From NCBI RefSeq assembly GCF_900142845.1, contig NZ_FSRU01000002.1, positions 2,418,001 to 2,482,000 of the forward strand: a DNA stretch of 64,000 nt. Reading direction: 5' to 3'. Under the pieces are notes generated by a model. That model was given only the letters and a program-made list of their open reading frames with translations, had not been told where the DNA came from and ran no database searches. This DNA comes from Paraburkholderia phenazinium. Its GTDB lineage: Bacteria; Pseudomonadota; Gammaproteobacteria; Burkholderiales; Burkholderiaceae. Below, one piece after another: positions 57,217 through 64,000 of the stretch. Numbering within the stretch: position 1 is the first letter of the stretch; every line of letters starts with the position of its first letter. Both the position numbers and the translations under genes were made by a program.

Positions 57217-58482
57217 TTACGCGGCTTCAAGCGCCCATTCGACGTGCTCGCGCACGAGCGGCGACGGATCTTCCACACGACGGCGCAAGGCGTCGACAAT
57301 CGCCGCTCGCGCGCCGCCGGCGAAGCTTGCCGGATCGGCACGCAGCGCGTTGCCCATGCCGACCGCCAGATTGCGCAGCCAGCACTCATAGCCGATGCGG
57401 CGAATCGCGCTGCCCTGCATGCGCGTATCGAACTCGTCGGCGCTCCAGTCGAACAGATCGACCAGCGTCGCGCGATCGAGTCCGTGCCGCACGTCGAAAT
57501 CGGCAACCGGCGCGGCCTGCGCAAACTTGTTCCACGGACAGACCAGTTGGCAATCGTCGCAGCCATACACACGATTACCGATCAGCGGGCGCAAATCCGG
57601 CGGAATACTGCCTTTCAGTTCGATGGTCAGATAGGAGATGCAAAGACGCGCGTCGACCTTATAAGGCGCGACGATCGCGCCGGTCGGGCACGCGTCGATG
57701 CAGCGCGTGCAACTGCCGCAATGGGCGCCGGGCGTCTGCGGCGCGTCGTCCGGAGAAGTCTCGGCGTCGGTCGGCAGCGGCACGTCGACATAGATTTCGC
57801 CGAGGAAAAACAGCGAACCGGCGTCGCGTTGCAACAGTAACGTATGCTTGCCGCGCCAGCCGACGCCCGCCTTCTGCGCGAGTTCGACCTCGAGAACCGG
57901 GGCGGAATCGGTGAACACGCGGTAGCCGTAGGCGCCGATTTCCGCTTCGATCTTTTCGGCGAGCTGCTGCAGGCGGTTGCGCATCACCTTGTGATAATCG
58001 CGGCCCCGCGCGTAGATCGAAACCACCGCCGCCGCAGGATCGCCAAGCCTTGCATGCTCAACGGCGCGCCAGTTGCGCCCTTCCTGCTGCGGGCTTTCAC
58101 CGGCCTTTCCAGCTTCTTCCGTGGGTGACGAACGCGAGGGCGAATGTGAAGACAAATGCGCGGGCAAATAGGCCATCCGCGCACTGATGACGCGTCGCGT
58201 ATGGGCCACAAGCTCTGCGGGCCGCGCGCGTTTCATCCCATGTTTAGCCATATAATCCATCTCGCCGTGGCAGCCCTCTTCGAGCCATGCGGCAAGATTA
58301 GCCTCGGCAGCGGAGAGATCGGTATCGCTGATGCCGACCGCCCCGAAACCTAGTTCGCGGCCCCACGCCTTGATGCGCAGGGCAAGCGCCGCCAGCGCCG
58401 CTTCATCGAAACGACGCATGGCAGGCGCATCGTCATCGGACGCAGGCGTGCAGGAAACGGGGGACTCCGGACTTCGGTTCAT
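57217..58482 (-). CDS. queG: epoxyqueuosine reductase
   Basis: Fe-S and cobalamin enzyme of 421 residues that reduces epoxyqueuosine to queuosine at the wobble base of several tRNAs. The two 4Fe-4S cluster motifs are CGSCTRCIDACPTGA and CDDCQLVCPWN. N-terminal block HGEMDYMAKHGMKR and GVGWRGKHTLLL also fit. A low-complexity Ser/Glu/Gln-rich insertion lies near residues 110-140. An initial GTG at 58485 or a later ATG at 58419 (MRRFDEAAL) are other starts. Only 17 bases separate this start from the divergent tsaE start, so promoters must overlap coding DNA. Confidence 0.92.
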   Translation of the reverse strand: MNRSPESPVSCTPASDDDAPAMRRFDEAALAALALRIKAWGRELGFGAVGISDTDLSAAEANLAAWLEEGCHGEMDYMAKHGMKRARPAELVAHTRRVISARMAYLPAHLSSHSPSRSSPTEEAGKAGESPQQEGRNWRAVEHARLGDPAAAVVSIYARGRDYHKVMRNRLQQLAEKIEAEIGAYGYRVFTDSAPVLEVELAQKAGVGWRGKHTLLLQRDAGSLFFLGEIYVDVPLPTDAETSPDDAPQTPGAHCGSCTRCIDACPTGAIVAPYKVDARLCISYLTIELKGSIPPDLRPLIGNRVYGCDDCQLVCPWNKFAQAAPVADFDVRHGLDRATLVDLFDWSADEFDTRMQGSAIRRIGYECWLRNLAVGMGNALRADPASFAGGARAAIVDALRRRVEDPSPLVREHVEWALEAA

Positions 58483-58499
58483 CACGCCATTTTACGAGA

Positions 58500-59057
58500 A
58501 TGCCCGACAACTCCGATCTCTCGATCCAACCGCCTGCCGCCGTCCTGCTCGAGCGTCACTTTGCGCTCGCGGACGAAGCCGCCACCAGTGCGTTCGGCGT
58601 GCGCTTCGCAGAGGCCATTGAGGGCGTGCGCAAAGCGCACCATGCGCATGGCGGCCACGCGGCATTTCACGGCCTGCAGGTGCAACTGACGGGCGACCTC
58701 GGCGCGGGCAAAACCACCCTCGTGCGCGCCACGTTGCGCGGCCTCGGTCACACTGGGCGGGTGCGCAGTCCCACCTATACGCTCGTCGAACCGTATGCGG
58801 TCGAAAGACCCGATGGGGAACTTGAGCTCTATCACTTCGATCTGTACCGTTTCACCGATCCGGCCGAATGGGCCGACGCCGGCTTTCGCGAGTACTTCGA
58901 CAGCGGCGCGGTTTGCCTCGTCGAATGGCCGCAACGCGCGGGCGGTCTGCTAGGCGTGCCGGATCTTGTTTTCTCGCTCGATGTGGATGGCGACGGCCGG
59001 CTGCTGATTGCCCGGGCGTACAGCGAATCAGGAAAAGCATGTCTAGAAAGATGTTAA
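58500..59057 (+). CDS. tsaE: tRNA threonylcarbamoyladenosine biosynthesis ATPase TsaE
   Basis: A 185-residue ATPase that supports TsaBCD in making t6A at tRNA position 37. The Walker A motif GDLGAGKTTLVRATLRGLG is at about 65-83, and SPTYTLVEPY and the LVEWPQRAGGLLG end part are typical. It overlaps amiC by 19 bases, so the two are coupled, as in many proteobacteria. Confidence 0.94.
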   Translation: MPDNSDLSIQPPAAVLLERHFALADEAATSAFGVRFAEAIEGVRKAHHAHGGHAAFHGLQVQLTGDLGAGKTTLVRATLRGLGHTGRVRSPTYTLVEPYAVERPDGELELYHFDLYRFTDPAEWADAGFREYFDSGAVCLVEWPQRAGGLLGVPDLVFSLDVDGDGRLLIARAYSESGKACLERC

Positions 59058-60595
59058 TCAAACCATTTCGCTCGATCGAGTCCGCCGCTACCGCAACGCA
59101 TAACTGGCGGCGCCGGCAGATTCTCCGCGCCGGCGCCTCGACGCTCGTGCTCGGCCTCGTCGCGCCGCGCCTCGCCTGGGCCAGCTCGGTGCTCGGCGTG
59201 CGGGTCTGGCCGGCGCGCGACTACACCCGCGTGACGATCGAATCCGATCAGCCGCTGCAGAACACCCAGCAACTGCTGCAAGGCCCCGACCGCCTGGTGG
59301 TCGATCTGAACGGCCTCGATCTCGACCAGGCGCTCAAGGACCTGGTGTCGAAAATCACGCCGAACGATCCGCAGATCCAGGCGGTGCGTGTCGGCCAGTA
59401 TCAACCGCATGTGGTGCGGATGGTGTTCGATCTGAAAGGCTCGGTGAAGCCGCAGGTGTTCACGTTGCCGCCGGTCGGCTCGTACAAGTACCGGCTGGTG
59501 TTCGACCTGTACCCGGCGGTCGCACCGGATCCGATGATGGATTTGCTCGCGCAGAGCGAGCACAAGCAGCAGCGCCTCGATGAAAATAACGCGCCGCCCA
59601 GCACGTTGAGCGGCCCCGGCACCACACCGCCCACCGCCGACAACAGCGAGGCGTTTTTCGACCGCTACGCGCAGGACAACGGCAGCGCTCCGGATGCGCC
59701 GCGGCCGCCCGTGCACAGCGCACCCGTGCCCGCGCCGCGAGCGCTGGCCCAGGCGCCAACGCCCAGCAAGCCGGCGGCGCCGCCGAGCGCACTGGCCAAC
59801 AACAACGGCAACAACAGCGATAGCGGCGACAGCGCCGACGACACCTACGCCTTCACCACGCCGAAGTCCGGCAAGAGCGGCACGGTGCGTCTCCTGACCG
59901 TGGCGATCGACCCGGGTCATGGCGGCGAAGACCCCGGTGCGATCGGCAGTGCGGGCACCTACGAGAAGCACATCGCGCTCGACATCGCGAAGAAGCTGCG
60001 CGCCAAGATCGATGCGCAGCCCAACATGCGCTCGATGATGACGCGCGACGACGATTTCTTCGTGCCGCTGAACGTTCGCGTGCAGAAAGCGCGGCGCGTC
60101 GGCGCCGACCTGTTCGTGTCGATCCACGCGGACGCGTTCACCACGCCGCTCGCGCGCGGCTCGTCGGTGTTCGCGCTGTCGGACCATGGCGCATCGAGCG
60201 CCGCGGCGCGCTGGATGGCGAACAAGGAAAACTCGTCGGACCAGATTGGCGGGATCAACATCAAATCGGACGACGCCGCGGTCAACCGCGCGCTGTTCGA
60301 CATGTCGACCACCGCGCAGATCCGCGATTCGATGCGCTACGGCAACTTCGTGCTGAACGAGATCGGCGACATCAACAAGCTGCACAAGGGCTCGGTCGAA
60401 CAGGCCGGCTTCGCCGTGCTGAAGGCGCCCGACATTCCGTCCATCCTCGTCGAGACGGCCTTCATCAGCAACCCGGACGAAGAGAAGCGCCTGAACGACG
60501 ACGCCTATCGCGACCAGATGGCGTCCGCGATCCTGAAGGGCATCAAGCGGTACTTCGCGGCCAATCCGCCGCTGGCGAAGAACCGCATGACGTGA
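59039..60595 (+). CDS. amiC: N-acetylmuramoyl-L-alanine amidase, Tat-exported, AmiC type
   Basis: Zinc amidase of 518 residues that cuts septal peptidoglycan for daughter-cell separation. The N-terminus has a twin-arginine signal (RRRQILRAG) followed by a hydrophobic core. An AMIN domain (about 45-155) targets the septum, and a Pro/Asn-rich linker follows. The Amidase_3 domain (about 295-510) has the zinc ligands in DPGHGGEDPGA, the Glu in GTYEKHIALDIA, SIHADAFT and the catalytic Glu in ILVETAFISNPDEE. It overlaps tsaE by 19 bases. A second ATG (59051) is possible. Confidence 0.93.
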   Translation: MSRKMLIKPFRSIESAATATHNWRRRQILRAGASTLVLGLVAPRLAWASSVLGVRVWPARDYTRVTIESDQPLQNTQQLLQGPDRLVVDLNGLDLDQALKDLVSKITPNDPQIQAVRVGQYQPHVVRMVFDLKGSVKPQVFTLPPVGSYKYRLVFDLYPAVAPDPMMDLLAQSEHKQQRLDENNAPPSTLSGPGTTPPTADNSEAFFDRYAQDNGSAPDAPRPPVHSAPVPAPRALAQAPTPSKPAAPPSALANNNGNNSDSGDSADDTYAFTTPKSGKSGTVRLLTVAIDPGHGGEDPGAIGSAGTYEKHIALDIAKKLRAKIDAQPNMRSMMTRDDDFFVPLNVRVQKARRVGADLFVSIHADAFTTPLARGSSVFALSDHGASSAAARWMANKENSSDQIGGINIKSDDAAVNRALFDMSTTAQIRDSMRYGNFVLNEIGDINKLHKGSVEQAGFAVLKAPDIPSILVETAFISNPDEEKRLNDDAYRDQMASAILKGIKRYFAANPPLAKNRMT

Positions 60596-60601
60596 GGCGG
60601 C

Positions 60602-61483
60602 CTAGCGCGCCGGCACAAAACGCCGCACGAGCCAGCCGCCGAACACGTTCACCGCAAGACCGGCCATCACCAGCGCGGCGCCTGCGATCTGCGGCGTCGT
60701 CAGATGCTCGTCGAGAAACACCGAAGCGGACGCAAGACCGACAATCGGCACGAGCAACGAGAACGGCGCGACCTGGCTCGCCGGATAGCGCGCCAGCAGA
60801 CGGCTCCAGAGGCTGTAGCCGAGCAGCGTCGCAATGAAGGCGAGATACACCACCGCGAAGATCGACGTGGCGCCGATGCCCGACAACGCAGCCACGATCC
60901 GCTGCGGCCCTTCGAACGCGTAAGACAGCGCAAGAAACGGCAGCGGCGGAATCAGGCTTCCCCACACGACCAGCCCCACCAGATCCACCTTGCCGACCTT
61001 CTTCGTGACGATGTTGCCGAGCGCCCATGAACCGGCCGCGCACAAGGTCAGCACGAAGCCGGCGAGGGTCATCGCGTGTCCGCCCTGCATGCCGATCACA
61101 GCGAGGCCGCCGGATGCAATGGCCAGCCCGACGACGTTCGGCGCGCGAAAGCGCTCGTGCAGGAAGACGCCGGCGAAGATCAGCGTGAAGAAAGCCTGCG
61201 CCTGCAGCACCAGCGATGCCAGACCGGCCGGCATGCCGACGTACATGGCGGAAAAGAGAAACGCGAACTGGCCGAACGAGATCGTCGCGCCGTAGGCGAG
61301 CAGCCAGCGCCAGGGCATCTGCGGGCGCTTGACGAAGAACACGGCGGGTAGCGCGGCGAGGCCGAAACGCAGCGCGCCGAGCAACATCGGCGGCACGCCG
61401 TGCAGGCCCACCTTGATCACGACAAAGTTGATGCCCCAGGCAATGACCACCACCAGCGCCAGCAGCAGATCCTTCGGCGCCAT
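60602..61483 (-). CDS. EamA-family drug/metabolite transporter
   Basis: Inner-membrane DMT exporter of 293 residues with ten predicted helices in two EamA repeats (about 7-140 and 150-288). The AWGINFVVIKVGL and ERFRAPNVVGLAIASGGLAVIG blocks, with a second set in LDEHLTTPQIAGAALVMAGL, are typical. Such proteins export amino acids, sugars or dyes; the substrate is unknown. The ATG at 61483 has CAAGGAGAC upstream. It faces amiC tail to tail. Confidence 0.88.
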   Translation of the reverse strand: MAPKDLLLALVVVIAWGINFVVIKVGLHGVPPMLLGALRFGLAALPAVFFVKRPQMPWRWLLAYGATISFGQFAFLFSAMYVGMPAGLASLVLQAQAFFTLIFAGVFLHERFRAPNVVGLAIASGGLAVIGMQGGHAMTLAGFVLTLCAAGSWALGNIVTKKVGKVDLVGLVVWGSLIPPLPFLALSYAFEGPQRIVAALSGIGATSIFAVVYLAFIATLLGYSLWSRLLARYPASQVAPFSLLVPIVGLASASVFLDEHLTTPQIAGAALVMAGLAVNVFGGWLVRRFVPAR

Positions 61484-61602
61484 CGCCGTCTCCTTGTGTT
61501 GTTGTCGGAAGTGGGAGTTTAGCGGAGCCAGCCCCGCCGCAAACAGCACCATCCCCCGCACACCAGTAGAATGACCCCATCCACCACCCACCGAGCCTGC
61601 CC

Positions 61603-62484
61603 ATGTCCTCCTCGATCAAAGCAGTCCTCAAGCCCCACTTGCGCGACGTCGGCGGCCTGACCGTCCGCCGCGTGTTGCCGGCGCTGGCGGCGCGCCTGAT
61701 CGGGCCGTTCATATTCTTCGACCACATGGGCCCCGCCACCCTCGAACCCGGCGTGGGCCTCGACGTGCGTCCGCATCCGCATATCGGCCTCGCCACCGTC
61801 ACCTACCTGTTCGAAGGCGCGATCATGCATCGCGACAGCCTCGGCTCGGAGCAGAAAATCGTCCCCGGCGACGTCAACTGGATGACCGCCGGCCGCGGCA
61901 TCGTCCACTCGGAACGCACGCCCCCTGAAGACCGCGCGAGCGGCCTGACGATGCACGGCATCCAGACCTGGGTCGCCTTGCCGCTCGACGCGGAAGAGAT
62001 CGAACCGTCCTTCGAGCATCACGCCGCCGCGACGCTGCCCGAAATCGAACGCAACGGCGTCACGCTGCGCGTGATCGCCGGCACCGCGTTCGGTCAGACC
62101 GCGCCGGTAACGACGTTCTCAGGCACGCTCTACGTGGCCGCGCATTTCACGCCGGGCGGCGCCTTCGCGCTCGAACCCGAGCACGAGGAACGCGGCGTCT
62201 ACCTGGTGGACGGCGATCTGGAGATTGACGGCGCGCCGCTCGAAGCCGGCCAGATGGCCGTTCTGGCGCTCGACGAAACCGTGACGCTCGCCAGCAGCGG
62301 CGGCGCCACCGTGATGCTGCTCGGCGGAGAAAAGCTCGATGGCGAGCGCTTCATCGAATGGAATTTCGTTGCCAGCTCGCGCGAGAAAATCGACCAGGCC
62401 AAACTCGCCTGGACGAATCAGGAAATGGGCAAAGTCCCGGGCGAAACGGAGTGGATTCCGCTGCCCGAACGCCCAGCGCACTGA
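61603..62484 (+). CDS. pirin family protein
   Basis: Cupin-type pirin of 293 residues. The N-terminal half has the metal-binding motif HPHIGLATVTYLFEG (about 57-71) and HRDSLGSEQKIVPGDVNWMTAGRGIVHSE (His and Glu). Some pirins are quercetinases, others regulators; no role is proved. The ATG at 61603 is taken by family length. It is 119 bases from the divergent EamA gene. Confidence 0.88.
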   Translation: MSSSIKAVLKPHLRDVGGLTVRRVLPALAARLIGPFIFFDHMGPATLEPGVGLDVRPHPHIGLATVTYLFEGAIMHRDSLGSEQKIVPGDVNWMTAGRGIVHSERTPPEDRASGLTMHGIQTWVALPLDAEEIEPSFEHHAAATLPEIERNGVTLRVIAGTAFGQTAPVTTFSGTLYVAAHFTPGGAFALEPEHEERGVYLVDGDLEIDGAPLEAGQMAVLALDETVTLASSGGATVMLLGGEKLDGERFIEWNFVASSREKIDQAKLAWTNQEMGKVPGETEWIPLPERPAH

Positions 62485-62648
62485 AGGCACTGGACGCACG
62501 CCACACTAAACGCACTGAACGGAAGACGCGCACGGATGCGGCTTAAGCCGGGCTCGCGAGAGTCCCGCCGCAAGGCAGGAGGCGTGCATTGAAGCCGCTG
62601 CATTCGCCCCCATCTACACGCTCGACCTGTTATACCGACGAGGATGCA

Positions 62649-63497
62649 ATGGAAACAACCCTGGCCACTTTCGAAAAAGACGTCATCACCGCCTCGACGC
62701 TTGCGCCGGTGCTGGTCGACTTCTGGGCGCCGTGGTGCGGACCGTGCAAGACGCTCGGCCCGATGCTGGAAAAACTCGAAGCCGAATATGCCGGCAAATG
62801 GCGCCTCGTCAAAGTGAACGTCGACGAGAATCAGGAACTGGCCGCGCACTTCCAGGTACGCAGCATTCCGCACGTCATGGCCTTTGCTGACGGCCAACCC
62901 GTGGACCAGTTTGTCGGCGTGCTGCCGGAAGGCCAGTTGCGCGCCTTCCTCGACCGGCTGGTGCCGCAAGGCGCCGACGCCGCACGCGCCGAAGCCCAGG
63001 CCGCGCTCGCCGAAGGCCGCCGCGAAGACGCTTACGACGCGCTCAAGGCCGGCCTAGCCTACGACCCGGGTTACGACGACGCGCGTCTCGATCTGATCGA
63101 ACTGCTGCTGGAAGACAACCGCATCGACGAAGCGCGCAACGAGGTGGACCTGCTGTCGCCGAAGACCACCCAGGGCATCGACGCACGCTTCAACGCCATC
63201 AAGACGCGCCTCGACGCCGTGGATGCCGCCGCGGACCTGCCGCCCACCGACGCGCTGGAAGCCCGCGTCGCCGCCGAGCCCGCCGATCTCGAAGCCCGCT
63301 TCGACCTCGCCAGCGCGCTGATTGCGCGGCGCAACTATGCCGGCGCGCTCGAGCATCTGCTCGCCATCGTGCAGCGCGACCGCACGTTCCGCGACGACAT
63401 CGGCCGCAAGACCATGCTGTCGGTGTTCGATCTCGCCGCCCATCAGCCGGAAATCGTCTCGCAGTGGCGGCGCAAGCTGAGCGCCGCGCTGTTCTAA
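62649..63497 (+). CDS. thioredoxin-domain plus TPR chaperedoxin, CnoX/YbbN type
   Basis: A 282-residue protein: an N-terminal thioredoxin domain (about 1-108) with the active motif WCGPC (about 29-33, VDFWAPWCGPC) and a C-terminal part of TPR-like repeats (about 115-282). In E. coli CnoX protects clients from oxidative damage and hands them to chaperones; whether this protein has lost redox activity as in E. coli cannot be told, since the two Cys are intact. The ATG at 62649 is preferred to the earlier open frame. It overlaps the convergent tcdA end by four bases. Confidence 0.88.
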   Translation: METTLATFEKDVITASTLAPVLVDFWAPWCGPCKTLGPMLEKLEAEYAGKWRLVKVNVDENQELAAHFQVRSIPHVMAFADGQPVDQFVGVLPEGQLRAFLDRLVPQGADAARAEAQAALAEGRREDAYDALKAGLAYDPGYDDARLDLIELLLEDNRIDEARNEVDLLSPKTTQGIDARFNAIKTRLDAVDAAADLPPTDALEARVAAEPADLEARFDLASALIARRNYAGALEHLLAIVQRDRTFRDDIGRKTMLSVFDLAAHQPEIVSQWRRKLSAALF

Positions 63498-64000
63498 ACG
63501 GCTGCCAGCGCGCGCAGCACGTGTGCGGCGGCGGCGAACCCGAAGCTCGCCGTCACGCACACGCTTGAACCGAATCCCGCACAGTTCAAGCCGACCGGCC
63601 CGGTATGCCCCGGCGAAGTAGTGACGTGCTCAGCTTCCTCGTCGATGTCGCAAACGGCGGCTTCCGGGTAGATCAACGGTTCGTCCGAATACACCGCGCT
63701 CACCTTGAATCTGGCCTTCGGACCGCGCGGGAAACCATGCAGCTTGCGTAATTGCGCGCGCACCTTCGAGAGCAGCGGATCCTGAATCGTCAACGCCAGA
63801 TCGTCGATGCGGATGCGCGTCGGGTCGAGCTGGCCGCCCGCGCCGCCCACCGTGATCAACGGCTGTTGCTGCTCGACACACCATGCGATCAGCGCGGTCT
63901 TGGTACGCACGCTGTCGATGGCATCGATCACGTAGTCGAAACCGCCGCCCAGCACCTTGGCGAAGTTGTCCGGCTCGATGAAGTCTTCCACCAGCCGCAC
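63494..64000 (-). CDS. tcdA: tRNA threonylcarbamoyladenosine dehydratase TcdA, 3' part
   Basis: C-terminal 168 residues of a ThiF/E1-like protein; the start lies outside the right edge. The visible part has VIDAIDSVRTKTALIAWC, ITVGGAGGQLDPTRIRIDDL and DPLLSKVRAQLRKLHGF, as in TcdA (CsdL/YgdL), which makes cyclic t6A at tRNA position 37 with ATP. Its end overlaps the CnoX-type gene by four bases. It fits the t6A theme with tsaE in the same window. Confidence 0.88.
   Translation of the reverse strand: MRLVEDFIEPDNFAKVLGGGFDYVIDAIDSVRTKTALIAWCVEQQQPLITVGGAGGQLDPTRIRIDDLALTIQDPLLSKVRAQLRKLHGFPRGPKARFKVSAVYSDEPLIYPEAAVCDIDEEAEHVTTSPGHTGPVGLNCAGFGSSVCVTASFGFAAAAHVLRALAAV

Overview
The window is GC-rich (roughly 60-65 %) bacterial chromosome that looks like Burkholderiaceae, most probably Paraburkholderia or Burkholderia sensu lato. 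The reasons are the set and order of genes: a second EF-G gene on its own, an OmpC-type Burkholderia porin, lpxK-Trm112-kdsB-adk, sirB1-murJ divergent from rpsT, a DUF3579 gene beside argF, and xerD-ogt. No tRNA, rRNA, CRISPR array, prophage or DNA transposon was seen. The only clear mobile element is a group II intron.

Layout. 1-7.8 kb: cspA with a long leader; a multicopper oxidase with a small Cys/His-rich exported protein (probable copper handling); a GT-A-like glycosyltransferase; icd; a 23S rRNA pseudouridine synthase; a tiny exported Ala/Lys-rich protein; a DUF192 protein. 8-17 kb: the second EF-G gene, a His-rich cupin, and a four-gene peptide/nickel-type ABC importer operon with a Tat-exported binding protein and two ATPases fused in one chain. 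17-20.7 kb: a Gly/Pro/Ser repeat protein, a Rap1a/Tai-like exported protein, an aldo/keto reductase and a GntR regulator. 20.7-25.5 kb: a regulatory and metabolic cluster with a class III CoA-transferase divergent from a citrate synthase that carries an N-terminal helix-turn-helix, and a DUF2917 gene divergent from a MocR regulator. Both intergenic regions contain clean inverted repeats. 25.5-34 kb: an MFS exporter, a degenerate EAL protein, an ECF41-like sigma factor, a ClpP paralogue, an NCS1 transporter and a NYN/LOTUS protein.

34-46 kb: porin, sodB, xseA, lpxK, a Trm112-like gene, kdsB, adk, a 3-hydroxyacyl-CoA dehydrogenase, sirB1, murJ, rpsT and DUF3579: mostly housekeeping envelope and growth genes. 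46.5-49.5 kb: a complete group IIB-like intron lies just upstream of argF. It has exon-pairing sequences, a reverse transcriptase/maturase with an HNH domain, domain V and domain VI, plus an unexpected small membrane-protein ORF inside its 5' part. 49.5-64 kb: argF, murB, yajQ, plsY, ybaK, an acyl-CoA ligase, xerD-ogt, queG, tsaE-amiC, an EamA exporter, a pirin, a thioredoxin-TPR protein (CnoX type) and the 3' part of tcdA, which runs off the right edge.

How the genes work together. Many encode cell-envelope building (lpxK, kdsB, murB, murJ, amiC, plsY, porin) and tRNA modification or quality control (queG, tsaE, ybaK, tcdA). The candidates for undescribed biology are the HTH-citrate synthase/CoA-transferase divergon with its palindromic operators, and the small membrane ORF inside the group II intron. 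Start codons were chosen from Shine-Dalgarno matches, signal peptides and usual family length. All functions are read from motifs by eye, without database searches.
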